64,000 nt of DNA from Sinobacterium caligoides (GTDB taxonomy: Bacteria; Pseudomonadota; Gammaproteobacteria; Pseudomonadales; Sinobacteriaceae), in contig NZ_RKHR01000004.1 in the NCBI RefSeq assembly GCF_003752585.1, positions 496,001 to 560,000 on the forward strand, read 5' to 3'. The position numbers and the translations under genes are program-made. Under the pieces are notes generated by a model. The model was not told where the DNA came from and searched no databases. It saw nothing but the letters and a program-made list of their open reading frames with translations. Of this stretch, positions 27,354 to 35,926 are shown one piece after another (position 1 is the stretch's first letter; every line of letters starts with the position of its first letter).

Positions 27354-27519
27354 TTTACAATCCTTTATTACTCTGACGTTGTTATTTTCAATGCCCGAGC
27401 AACCAGCGCATAAGCTCAGGCAAAATCGCGGGTGAAGAGAGGCCACCCTCGGACATCTCAACGATGCCCGCCTAAAAAATTAAATTCTTTTTTTCGTTTA
27501 CTAGCGCTAAAAAACTGAG

Positions 27520-28155
27520 CTAGTTCTTTAATGCAACCGCTGCCGCACTATCGGCACTGATCTTTTGCCACTGTTTCTCTGCGACCAGCGCTCCCGATGC
27601 CATCCAGGAGCCACCAATGCAGGCAACATTATCGAGCTGCAAATAATCACCGGCGTTAGACGGGGAGATACCTCCAGTTGGGCAAAAACGTAACTGAGGA
27701 ATAACAGCACCGACCGTTTTAAGAAACTTTGCACCGCCGTTAAGCTCTGCCGGAAAGAACTTCAGTGTTTGATAGCCTCTGGCCAACAGGGCCATCATTT
27801 CCGATAGCGTGCTAGCACCAGGCAACAGCGGCACGTCATGTTTCTCCGCTTCCTGCAAAACTTCTTCACAGACACCAGGGCTGACAATAAACTGGCTACC
27901 TGCCGCCACCGCTTGGCGATAGTGTTCAGAATTTAAAATAGTACCTGCCCCAATAATTAACTCGGGGCAAGCTGCACGCAACTCGGTGATTGCCTGCAAT
28001 GCCGCCTCGGTACGCAGCGTCACCTCTAACACTTTTAACCCGCCCGCGCTCAGCGCCCTGGCTAACGGTAGCGCATCTTCAATGTTATCGATCACCAGTA
28101 CAGGTATGACTGGGCTTATCGCCAATACTTCATCCAATCCATGTTGCACGCTCAT
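27520..28155 (-). CDS. eda: 2-dehydro-3-deoxyphosphogluconate aldolase (KDPG aldolase)
   Basis: 211-residue class I aldolase splitting KDPG into pyruvate and glyceraldehyde-3-phosphate. The Schiff-base Lys is K132 in TLKFFPAE, and the general base is E44 in LEVTLRT. The GAGTIL and PTGGIS phosphate-binding loops are present. GAGGAG precedes the ATG. It is separated from pgl by a probable terminator, so its level can be set apart from zwf-pgl. A GC-rich imperfect hairpin lies between eda and gap (about 27429-27474). Confidence 0.96.
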   Translation of the reverse strand: MSVQHGLDEVLAISPVIPVLVIDNIEDALPLARALSAGGLKVLEVTLRTEAALQAITELRAACPELIIGAGTILNSEHYRQAVAAGSQFIVSPGVCEEVLQEAEKHDVPLLPGASTLSEMMALLARGYQTLKFFPAELNGGAKFLKTVGAVIPQLRFCPTGGISPSNAGDYLQLDNVACIGGSWMASGALVAEKQWQKISADSAAAVALKN

Positions 28156-28290
28156 TGCTTTCTCCTCTTACCGTCGGCAGGATCACCCCCGACATTCTTA
28201 TCTCGTTTAAACAGTACCCTCTTGTCATGACGCGATAACGTCGCCGATACTGCCTCGTCACCAACAGTCAGTGTACTGTCGATCACTGAA

Positions 28291-28321
28291 TAAAAAGCCT
28301 CGCTTACCCTGGTAGACGAGG
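28291..28321 (-). terminator. Intra-cluster terminator between pgl and eda
   Basis: On the minus strand CCTCGTCTACC-AGGGTAAGCGAGG is a stem (CCTCG/CGAGG outside, ACC/GGT inside) followed by CTTTTTATT. A second stem, CCTAGCG/CGCTAGG, lies at 28326-28346 across the pgl stop. The 185-bp gap probably also holds a promoter for eda. Confidence 0.75.
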
Positions 28322-28341
28322 TAAACCTAGCGGCACCAACG

Positions 28342-29043
28342 CTAGGGGGACCAATACACATGTACATCGGTGTGCTGCTGCTGTAACACTGCCGCCACCG
28401 GCGTTTCTATACTATCCGCAGCGGACTTTGCTGCTTGATAAACGGCGAGCTTCTCCTCTCCGGTGATTAATAAAATAAGATTATTGCTATCAATAATGGC
28501 GTTGATGCTCAATGTTGCCCGCTGCACGTGGCTGCCGGTCACAGCAGACGGTCTCGCCTCGATCGCGCAAACACGTTGCTCGCAGTCATCGGCCAGGGCC
28601 TGCTTCAAGCCTGCGGCCTGCGGAAACAACGAGGCTGTATGGCCATCGGGCCCCATACCTAAGATACATATATCGGAGCGAGACTTTACCGCTTGATATG
28701 ACGCCTCAAGTTCGCGCAAACCTGCCGACGGATTAGGCTGAGAATTTTTCATTCCCCGCAACGCGAAGCCGCTAGCGCTACTAAAACAATCGTCGATAAA
28801 ACGCTGGTTGCTCGCCTCGTGCTGATAGTCAACCCAGCGTTCATCCACCATCAACCAATCGATAGCAGAAAAATTAAGCGGCGAGTTAGCCAGAATCTGA
28901 TAGAGCGGTTTCGGTGTACTTCCCCCCGAAAGAAACACCAAAGCTCGATCAGATTCCATGTTCTGACTAATCGCCTTAAGACAGTGCCGTGACAGCGCAT
29001 CAAACAACTGTGCTCTGCTGGCATAAAAATGTTCATGTAGCAT
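28342..29043 (-). CDS. pgl: 6-phosphogluconolactonase
   Basis: 233-residue DevB-type lactonase hydrolysing 6-phosphogluconolactone. Family motifs FLSGGSTPKPLYQ, DERWVDYQHEASN, CILGMGPDGHTASLFP and LITGEEK are all present; the D and H of GPDGH are the expected catalytic pair. Its ATG shares a base with the zwf stop (TAATG), so it is translationally coupled to zwf, the enzyme that makes its substrate. Confidence 0.96.
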   Translation of the reverse strand: MLHEHFYASRAQLFDALSRHCLKAISQNMESDRALVFLSGGSTPKPLYQILANSPLNFSAIDWLMVDERWVDYQHEASNQRFIDDCFSSASGFALRGMKNSQPNPSAGLRELEASYQAVKSRSDICILGMGPDGHTASLFPQAAGLKQALADDCEQRVCAIEARPSAVTGSHVQRATLSINAIIDSNNLILLITGEEKLAVYQAAKSAADSIETPVAAVLQQQHTDVHVYWSP

Positions 29044-30515
29044 TAACGTTCTCCACCGCAGTACCAGCGTCGACCATCATCGAGTATCAACTTGTCGGCG
29101 GCGCTCGGGCCCCAACTACCGGCACGATAAAGATCTGGGCTATGGTCTGTTTTCACCCATTGCTCGATGATTGGGTCAATCCAGCCCCAGGCACAATCAA
29201 CCTCATCACGATGAATAAATAGCGCGGGATTGTTCGCTGCCACATCAAGCAACAAACGCTTATAAGCATCACTCTTAAAGTCCTCGTAGGTATCGGAGAA
29301 ATCTAAGTTAAGACTGACAGGCTTAAGCTTGGTCTCGAGGCTCGACAGGTCTTTAGTCATCATAGTCAGCTTAATATTCTCATTCGGCTGCAGACGAATA
29401 ATCAGCTTGTTCGGCGCAAGTGCACCTACCGAATCATCATAAACATGGTGCGAGACATCTTTAAACTGAATAACAATCTCTGCACTGCGGCTACGTAAAC
29501 GCTTTCCCGTACGCAAGTAGAACGGTACCTTCGACCAGCGCCAGTTATCGATTTGGGCTTTGATGGCTACAAAGGTCTCAGTATTGCTATGCGGTGCTCC
29601 GAGCTCCTCCAAATAGCCAGGGACTAGGTCATCACCGTGTGCCCCCGCCACATACTGACCACGAACAGTATGCTTTTCTACATCCTCACCAACCAGTGGC
29701 CGAAGAGCTTCTAACACTTTGAGTTTCTCTGCTCGAATACTATTGGCATCCAGCTTGTTCGGCGACTCCATTGCGACCAAGCACAGTAGCTGCAACAGGT
29801 GGTTTTGCACCATGTCACGCAACGCACCCGCGCCGTCGTAAAAGCCAGCTCGCCCCTCTAAGCCCACCGTCTCTGAAATACTGATCTGCACATGATCGAT
29901 CGACTTCGCATCCCACAGCTGCTCAAAAATCACATTAGTGAATCGTAGCGCCATCAGGTTCTGTACCGTCTCTTTACCAAGGTAATGGTCGATACGATAA
30001 ATCTGCTGTTCCGTAAAAAACTCCGCCACCGCATCGTTAATCTGCGCCGCCGTTTTGCCGTCATAACCGATCGGCTTTTCCACCACCACACGGGCACTGT
30101 CATTAATCAAGCCTTGCTTCGACAGATGCTTACAAGCCACCCCGTAGATCGCTGGCGCAACGGCCATATAGAAAATACGCGACTGATGATCCGCCGCAGA
30201 GAGCGTGTCGGCCAGCCCTTGCCAGTGCTTATCATGCTTGGTGATATCGACCACACAGGGCCTCACCAACGCAATGAACTTCTCAACCAGTGCCTCGTTG
30301 TACTCATCGGCTGAAAGATGTTGCTTCAACGCCACCGTCAATGTCGTCGTGAAGCCGTCCACATCTTTTTTATTACGGCAGGTGGGAACAATGCGACAAT
30401 CATCGCTATAGCTTCCCTCCAGGTAGCCTCGGTATAGTGCCGGCATCAGCTTGCGTAGCGACAGATCGCCGCAGCCGCCGAAGATTACTATGTCAAACGC
30501 CTCTACTTTCGCCAT
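29043..30515 (-). CDS. zwf: Glucose-6-phosphate 1-dehydrogenase
   Basis: 490-residue enzyme oxidising glucose-6-phosphate to 6-phosphogluconolactone with NAD(P). Begins with the nucleotide site IVIFGGCGDLSLRKLMPALY, in which a Cys replaces the usual Ala/Ser of GASGDL. The catalytic signature RIDHYLGKETVQNLM is intact, with the active-site His in the next segment. I chose the ATG at 30515, since the preceding 31 codons show no similarity; the ribosome-binding site is weak. It follows edd by 96 bp and overlaps pgl by one base. Confidence 0.95.
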   Translation of the reverse strand: MAKVEAFDIVIFGGCGDLSLRKLMPALYRGYLEGSYSDDCRIVPTCRNKKDVDGFTTTLTVALKQHLSADEYNEALVEKFIALVRPCVVDITKHDKHWQGLADTLSAADHQSRIFYMAVAPAIYGVACKHLSKQGLINDSARVVVEKPIGYDGKTAAQINDAVAEFFTEQQIYRIDHYLGKETVQNLMALRFTNVIFEQLWDAKSIDHVQISISETVGLEGRAGFYDGAGALRDMVQNHLLQLLCLVAMESPNKLDANSIRAEKLKVLEALRPLVGEDVEKHTVRGQYVAGAHGDDLVPGYLEELGAPHSNTETFVAIKAQIDNWRWSKVPFYLRTGKRLRSRSAEIVIQFKDVSHHVYDDSVGALAPNKLIIRLQPNENIKLTMMTKDLSSLETKLKPVSLNLDFSDTYEDFKSDAYKRLLLDVAANNPALFIHRDEVDCAWGWIDPIIEQWVKTDHSPDLYRAGSWGPSAADKLILDDGRRWYCGGER

Positions 30516-30611
30516 ATCTATACTACTTATTCTGAGAGTATTGAGCCCTTGGCTAACACTCAGTTTTAATATTGATGTTTCATTATCAGCGCCTGCTTCG
30601 GCGCCCAATCG

Positions 30612-32420
30612 CTACCAACGGAAAATCGTCGCGCCCTGCTCAGCACCATTCATCAAGCTGCGCATGGGCGCAAATAACTCTCGCCCCATACCTGTATTGT
30701 TCGACACTAAATCTGGGTGTTTAACCTGACGTTCAGCCAACTGTTCTGCTGTTACCTCTATATTTAACTGCCCGTTCGCGGCATCGAGCGTTACTAAGTC
30801 ACCCTCTCGAATCTTGGCAATCACACCACCGGCAAGCGCTTCCGGTACCATATGCATCGCCGCCGGCACCTTGCCCGAAGCACCCGACATGCGACCATCG
30901 GTGACCAATGCAACCTTGTGTCCAGCATCCTGCAACGCTCCCAACACTGTCATCAACTGATGCAGCTCTGGCATACCGTTAGCTTGCGGCCCCTGATAAC
31001 GCACCACAGCAATAAAGTCACTATTCAACAACCCCTGCTCGAAGGCATCTTTCAGCGCCTGCTGCGACTCAAAGACCTTCGCCGGCGCCGATACTCGATG
31101 ATGCTGTTCCGCTACCGCCGACAGCTTGATCACACTGCGGCCAATATTACCCTCGAGTAATTTCAGTCCACCACTGCTGTCAAAGGCCTCTGCTACCGTC
31201 GTCAGCACCGCCTTATCGGCACTCTCTGCAGCAACCGGTTGCCAAACTATTTTGTCCGACGGACCGACACTAGGCTGCTGTCGATAGGCATCTAAACTCT
31301 CGCCTCGGACAGTCTGTACGTCGTTATGCAATAGACCGTTGTCTACCAGCTCACGCATCAAGAACGGCATACCACCGGCCTGCTGAAAATGGTTAATATC
31401 GGCAGAGCCGTTAGGGTAAATTCGACAAAGCAGAGGGACCGCAGAAGAAAGCTCGGCAATATCCTGCCAATCAATCTGAATGCCGGCGGCAGCAGCGATC
31501 GCCACCATATGAATCAGGTGATTCGTCGAGCCACCTGTGGATAACAGCCCGATGAGGCCGTTAACAATCGTTTCTACACCGACAATCTCGGCGAGAATAC
31601 GGTCGTTCTCGATATTTTCTAACAACTGCTCTGTCGCTAAGTCTGTCAGCAGAGGTCGTAACTCCGAGACCGGCGACACAAATGAACTACCCGGCAATTG
31701 CAGCCCCATAATCTCCATCAACATCTGATTACTGTTGGCTGTGCCGTAGAAAGTACAAGTACCTGCGGAGTGATAAGAAGCCGCCTCCACTTCCAGCATT
31801 CGCTCCTTGCTCACTTCACCTTTAGCGTACTGTTGACGCACCTTTGCCTTCTCGGCATTGGGGATACCCGAACTCATCGGCCCTGCAGGTACAAAAATCG
31901 TTGGTAGATGACCAAAAGACAGCGCCCCCATCAACAACCCTGGGACAATTTTATCGCAGATACCCATCATCATCGCGCCATCAAACATGTCGTGAGATAG
32001 GGCAACCGCAGTCGCCATCGCCACCACTTCGCGGCTCATCAGCGACAGTTCCATACCGTCACGCCCCTGCGTGACACCGTCGCACATCGCGGGTACGGCT
32101 CCGGCAAACTGACAACTGGCACCATGCTGCTGTGCCACCCGCTTGATCTGCTCAGGGTAATCAAAATAAGGTTGGTGGGCCGAAAGCATGTCGTTGTATG
32201 CAGAGACTAAGCCGATGTTGGCCGCACGGTTCACGGCCAAAAGTTCTTTCTGCGGCTCTGCGCAGGCAGCAAAACCGTGGGCAAGATTACCGCAGGATAA
32301 ACGCTCACGGCTAACGCCGCTATGACGCGCTGCCTGCACCTTCTGTCGATAGCGCTCCAGAGTACCCTCACTACGCTGTGCTATGCGTTTGGTCACTCTA
32401 TCTATCGTTGTATTCAACAT
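30612..32420 (-). CDS. edd: 6-phosphogluconate dehydratase
   Basis: 602-residue IlvD/Edd-family dehydratase making KDPG from 6-phosphogluconate, the first dedicated Entner-Doudoroff step. It is an Fe-S enzyme; the expected cysteine motifs are present (CDGVTQG, GICDKIVPG, AGTCTFYGTANS). TDGRMSGASGKVPAA is the family's C-terminal signature. Length matches E. coli Edd (603). It is the first gene of the edd-zwf-pgl run, with an inverted repeat in its 108-bp leader. Confidence 0.96.
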   Translation of the reverse strand: MLNTTIDRVTKRIAQRSEGTLERYRQKVQAARHSGVSRERLSCGNLAHGFAACAEPQKELLAVNRAANIGLVSAYNDMLSAHQPYFDYPEQIKRVAQQHGASCQFAGAVPAMCDGVTQGRDGMELSLMSREVVAMATAVALSHDMFDGAMMMGICDKIVPGLLMGALSFGHLPTIFVPAGPMSSGIPNAEKAKVRQQYAKGEVSKERMLEVEAASYHSAGTCTFYGTANSNQMLMEIMGLQLPGSSFVSPVSELRPLLTDLATEQLLENIENDRILAEIVGVETIVNGLIGLLSTGGSTNHLIHMVAIAAAAGIQIDWQDIAELSSAVPLLCRIYPNGSADINHFQQAGGMPFLMRELVDNGLLHNDVQTVRGESLDAYRQQPSVGPSDKIVWQPVAAESADKAVLTTVAEAFDSSGGLKLLEGNIGRSVIKLSAVAEQHHRVSAPAKVFESQQALKDAFEQGLLNSDFIAVVRYQGPQANGMPELHQLMTVLGALQDAGHKVALVTDGRMSGASGKVPAAMHMVPEALAGGVIAKIREGDLVTLDAANGQLNIEVTAEQLAERQVKHPDLVSNNTGMGRELFAPMRSLMNGAEQGATIFRW

Positions 32421-32449
32421 CTCGAAAACCCCGTATTCTCGCTATTAAT

Positions 32450-32471
32450 CGGTGTGTATAATCATACACCG
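32450..32471 (-). promoter_or_regulatory. Inverted repeat in the edd leader, candidate operator
   Basis: CGGTGT and ACACCG flank GTATAATCAT; the alternative pairing GTGTAT-AATC-ATACAC gives the same dyad. It lies 30-50 bp before edd in the pgi-edd gap. HexR, the known gammaproteobacterial regulator of edd, zwf, gap and pyk, binds TGTA-rich dyads of similar kind, but no hexR is in the window. On the minus strand TATGAT within it could serve as a -10 box. Confidence 0.4.
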
Positions 32472-32528
32472 AGTACCATTACCGTTGTTTTTCACAGCAC
32501 CTTTCACGCTGTTAATTTTAGCTAACCC

Positions 32529-34184
32529 CTATTTCTTAGCCTCGCCCTTCACTCGTTTATAACGATCGATCAGGTTACGCGTCGAGCTATCGTGATCGGG
32601 GTTTAGAGTCTCATCATGCAGCTCTTTTTCGATGCGCTTGGCTAACATCTTACCGAGTTCCACACCCCACTGATCAAACGAGCACACCTGCCAGATAACA
32701 CCTTGAACAAAGATCTTGTGTTCATACATTGCCACCAGCGCACCGATCGACTCCGGGGTGATCTTATCCAGCAAAATCGTGTTTGAGGGGCGATTACCTT
32801 GATGCACTTTATGGGTCACCAGCTCAGCAATACGCTCCTCCTCTGTACCACCGGCACGCAGCTGATCAGCCACCTGGCGTTCATTAACGCCATCCATCAG
32901 CGCTTGCGTCTGGGCAAAAAAGTTCGCCATCAACAGGTCGTGATGACCATCGACCGGATCAACACTTTCAACCGAGCCAATAAAATCTGCAGGGACAACC
33001 TGTGTCCCTTGGTGCAACAACTGATAAAAAGCGTGCTGACCATTAATGCCAAGCTGCCCCCAAAGAATCGGGCAGGTCGAGTAGTCGACTTTCTCACCAC
33101 TCCAGCGCACAGACTTGCCGTTACTCTCCATCTCCGCTTGCTGAAGGTAGGCGGGTAACATATGCAGCGATTGATCGTAGGGTAAAATAGCGTGACTGCC
33201 TCGTCCCAAGAACGTGCTATTCCAAATACCCACGAGTGCCAACATCACCGGCGCATTCTCGGCAAACGGCGCCGTCTGAAAGTGCTTGTCCATCATGTTG
33301 GCACCGTCGAGTAAACGGGCAAACATATCAAAGCCAAGCTCCAGCGCTATTGGCAAGCCAATAGATGACCACAGTGAAAAGCGCCCACCCACCCAGTCCC
33401 ACATACTAAAAATATTATCGGCGCTAATGCCAAAGCGAGTCGCTCGTGCTGCATCAGCGGTGACGGCGACAAAGTGATTTTTGATGTCGCCTTGATTCGC
33501 ACCACACTGTTCCAACCAATGCTTGGCCGTATTGGCGTTGCGCATTGTCTCGGCAGTAGTAAACGTCTTCGATGAAATAATAAAAAGCGTGGTATGCGGG
33601 TTTAGTGTCGTTAATGCATTGTTTATCTGCACACCATCAGCATTAGAAACGTAGTGCACCTGAAACCGATTATCGCTATACCCACGCAGCGCTTCACTGA
33701 TCATCTGCGGCCCAAGGTTTGAGCCCCCTACACCGAGGGTCACTACATCGGTAATCCATTTTCCGGTGTAACCACGCCACTCACCGCTGCGAACTTGACG
33801 AACAAAGTTCTTCACCGCGGCGAGCTCGTTATTCACCAGCTCACTAATATTATCCTCATCGATGCGCAACGACTCATCGACGCTGCCACGCAGAGCCATG
33901 TGCAGTACCGGACGTTGTTCCGTCTTATTAATCGACTCCGCATTAAAGAAACGACTGCGCCATTTAACTAGGTCCGACTGCTCGGCCAACTCGATTAACC
34001 GCGACTTGACCTCGTCGTCGATACGGTTCTTCGAGTAGTCCAGCAACATATAAGGCAGCTCAATAGCATACTTATCGAAACGCTCTGGATCCTTCTCAAA
34101 CAGTGAAGACAGCGACACATCGGCCGATTTCTGCGCTAGCACTTCTAGCGCCTTCCAACTGGATAACTGACTGGGACTACTCAT
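32529..34184 (-). CDS. pgi: Glucose-6-phosphate isomerase
   Basis: 551-residue phosphoglucose isomerase interconverting fructose-6- and glucose-6-phosphate. Family signatures GVGGSNLGPQM, SKTFTTAETM, DWVGGRFSLWSSIG, GxNGQHAFYQLLHQG and LGKMLAKRIEKEL are complete; the catalytic Glu (VGGRFSLWS context), His in QHAFYQLLHQG and Lys near the C-terminus are present. Two copies of the GlcNAc-type operator sit in its promoter. In this setting it probably runs from fructose-6-phosphate (GlcNAc) toward glucose-6-phosphate and the Entner-Doudoroff enzymes. Confidence 0.96.
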   Translation of the reverse strand: MSSPSQLSSWKALEVLAQKSADVSLSSLFEKDPERFDKYAIELPYMLLDYSKNRIDDEVKSRLIELAEQSDLVKWRSRFFNAESINKTEQRPVLHMALRGSVDESLRIDEDNISELVNNELAAVKNFVRQVRSGEWRGYTGKWITDVVTLGVGGSNLGPQMISEALRGYSDNRFQVHYVSNADGVQINNALTTLNPHTTLFIISSKTFTTAETMRNANTAKHWLEQCGANQGDIKNHFVAVTADAARATRFGISADNIFSMWDWVGGRFSLWSSIGLPIALELGFDMFARLLDGANMMDKHFQTAPFAENAPVMLALVGIWNSTFLGRGSHAILPYDQSLHMLPAYLQQAEMESNGKSVRWSGEKVDYSTCPILWGQLGINGQHAFYQLLHQGTQVVPADFIGSVESVDPVDGHHDLLMANFFAQTQALMDGVNERQVADQLRAGGTEEERIAELVTHKVHQGNRPSNTILLDKITPESIGALVAMYEHKIFVQGVIWQVCSFDQWGVELGKMLAKRIEKELHDETLNPDHDSSTRNLIDRYKRVKGEAKK

Positions 34185-34238
34185 TAAGACTCTGATAACC
34201 TCGCTGTTGTTGTTATGGCGACAGGTAACATAAGTTCA

Positions 34239-34288
34239 ACAATAAGCCCAAATGACAACGCTGTCAACCGCAAATGACAACGCTGTCA
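34239..34288 (-). promoter_or_regulatory. pgi promoter with two NagR-type operators
   Basis: TGACAACGCTGTCA occurs twice without change, at 34253-34266 and 34275-34288, centres 22 bp apart (two helical turns). On the minus strand the first operator supplies TTGACA (complement of 34262-34267), followed by 17 bases and TATTGT (34239-34244), a good sigma-70 promoter. Repressor binding would cover the -35 box. The remaining 34289-34623, up to nagR, holds no gene. Confidence 0.8.
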
Positions 34289-34623
34289 AAAAGCCTTTGC
34301 CGCCTCGCTAGGCGCTCACCATCAACACTGTGCCCCACACAAAGCTTTTGTTAGAATCACGAGGTTAATATTGACGGCGATAAGTTTATCGTTCATAAAT
34401 ATGCCTGATGCGAGCCCGCCAAACATCTAACCGCGCGCTAATTTATGCCTCTGCATAGCATATCGTAATGGTGCTGCGATTATTACACGCAGTGCCGGCG
34501 ACAAGGCATTAACGAATCATCATCCGTCGGCTATTGGAAGCAAAGCCGTACGAAGACACCGGGTAATTGACTCACCCTCATCTCGACCGCTAGCGGATAA
34601 TACCGGTAGACAATAGGAATAGA

Positions 34624-35649
34624 ATGAAAGCGACTATCAATGACGTAGCAGCCCTAGCCGGCGTATCGATCAAGACCGTTTCACGGGTCATCAATAAAGA
34701 ACCTACCGTCCGCAAGCAGACTGCCGATAAAGTCTGGGTCGCAGTCAAAGAGCTCAATTACCAACCCAACTTAGCTGCACGCAACCTAGCAGGCAACAAG
34801 TCCTACGCTATTGGCTTCATCTATGACAACCCCAACGCCTACTACGTCATCGATATGCAGAACGGCATCTTAAACGAGTGTAAAAATAGAGGTTATGACC
34901 TCATCATTCACCCCTGTAGCGCGCGCTCGGAAACGATCATTGATGAACTCAAAGAGATGGTGCGCTCCTCCCGTGTGGCCGGCCTAGTACTCACGCCGCC
35001 CTTCTCTGAATCCCCAGATATTCTCAACGCCCTAGAGCAACTCGATGTCGAGCTCGTACGCATCATCTCGGGCGATGCTAAGACGCACCCGCATATCGCC
35101 CACATTTCCATCGACGATGCCAAAGCCGCCAGCAACATCACCGAGCACATGATCAACTACGGTCACGAAAGAATTGCCTTCATCTCTGGCGACAAAGGCC
35201 ATAAATCTACCGGCGAGCGCTTCAAGGGCTACCAAGCCGCCCTCAAACAGAACCACATCCGCTACGACAAAAAGCTCGTGATAGAGGGCAGCTATTCCTT
35301 CGAGTCCGGTGTCGAGGGTGCGAAGCAATTGCTCTCTGGCAAACAGAAAAAACCCAGCGCCATCTTTGCCTGTAACGATGAGATCGCTGCTGGCGCCCTC
35401 TTCGCCGCCCGTTTAATGGGTGTCGAGGTGCCAGAAGAGGTCTCCATCGCCGGCTTCGAGGATAGCCCCTTCTCCCGACAGACCTGGCCTAAGTTAACGA
35501 CCGCCCAGCAGCCCAATAACGAGATTGCCCAGCTTGCTACCTCAATGCTGATCAGCAGTCTTCGTCGCACCGCAAGTGGCAAAGAGCAGCCAGAGAACCG
35601 CCACTTCGAACCACAAATCGTTGTACGCGACTCTACCGCCGCTCACTAA
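34624..35649 (+). CDS. nagR: LacI-family repressor of GlcNAc genes
   Basis: 341-residue LacI/GalR regulator. An N-terminal helix-turn-helix (TINDVAALAGVSIKTVSRVINKE) with hinge helix (NLAARNLAG) is followed by a two-lobe sugar-binding domain (AIGFIYDNPN, AGLVLTPPF, HISIDD, PSAIFACNDEIAAGAL, SIAGFEDSPFS). The NagR assignment rests on context: it lies between pgi and nagBA, and the LacI-type palindrome TGACAACGCTGTCA marks five promoter regions around it. The inducer is probably GlcNAc-6-phosphate or glucosamine-6-phosphate. No such palindrome is near its own start, so autoregulation is not evident. Confidence 0.88.
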   Translation: MKATINDVAALAGVSIKTVSRVINKEPTVRKQTADKVWVAVKELNYQPNLAARNLAGNKSYAIGFIYDNPNAYYVIDMQNGILNECKNRGYDLIIHPCSARSETIIDELKEMVRSSRVAGLVLTPPFSESPDILNALEQLDVELVRIISGDAKTHPHIAHISIDDAKAASNITEHMINYGHERIAFISGDKGHKSTGERFKGYQAALKQNHIRYDKKLVIEGSYSFESGVEGAKQLLSGKQKKPSAIFACNDEIAAGALFAARLMGVEVPEEVSIAGFEDSPFSRQTWPKLTTAQQPNNEIAQLATSMLISSLRRTASGKEQPENRHFEPQIVVRDSTAAH

Positions 35650-35785
35650 GCACTTACTACGCTTAAAAACATGCTATAACAATAGCCTAGCAATACATAT
35701 CAACGTCAGAGATCGCCACCATAGCGAACTAATCAACAGTCATTTGCATCTTTCGACTTTACAAAGCAGCAATAAAAAGCCAAAA

Positions 35786-35799
35786 TGACAGCGCTATCA
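35786..35799 (+). promoter_or_regulatory. NagR-type operator upstream of nagB
   Basis: TGACAGCGCTATCA, inside a longer near-palindrome beginning AAAATGA and ending TCATTTT. A possible promoter follows directly: TTGGTT (35802-35807), 16 bases, TATGAC (35824-35829), about 100 bp before the nagB start. Confidence 0.75.
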
Positions 35800-35926
35800 T
35801 TTTGGTTTTGTCGTTACTTTCGCTATGACTCTCCAACGATAGCAACGAGGCAAGACCTCGAGCACTTATAAGAATTATTGCGGCGACTAACTCGCCCCCA
35901 AATCTTGGCCAATGGAACCTACTACG

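Noticed and set aside
28152-28367. 71-codon minus-strand frame between pgl and eda
   Set aside because: Overlaps the pgl end and crosses a terminator; no ribosome-binding site.
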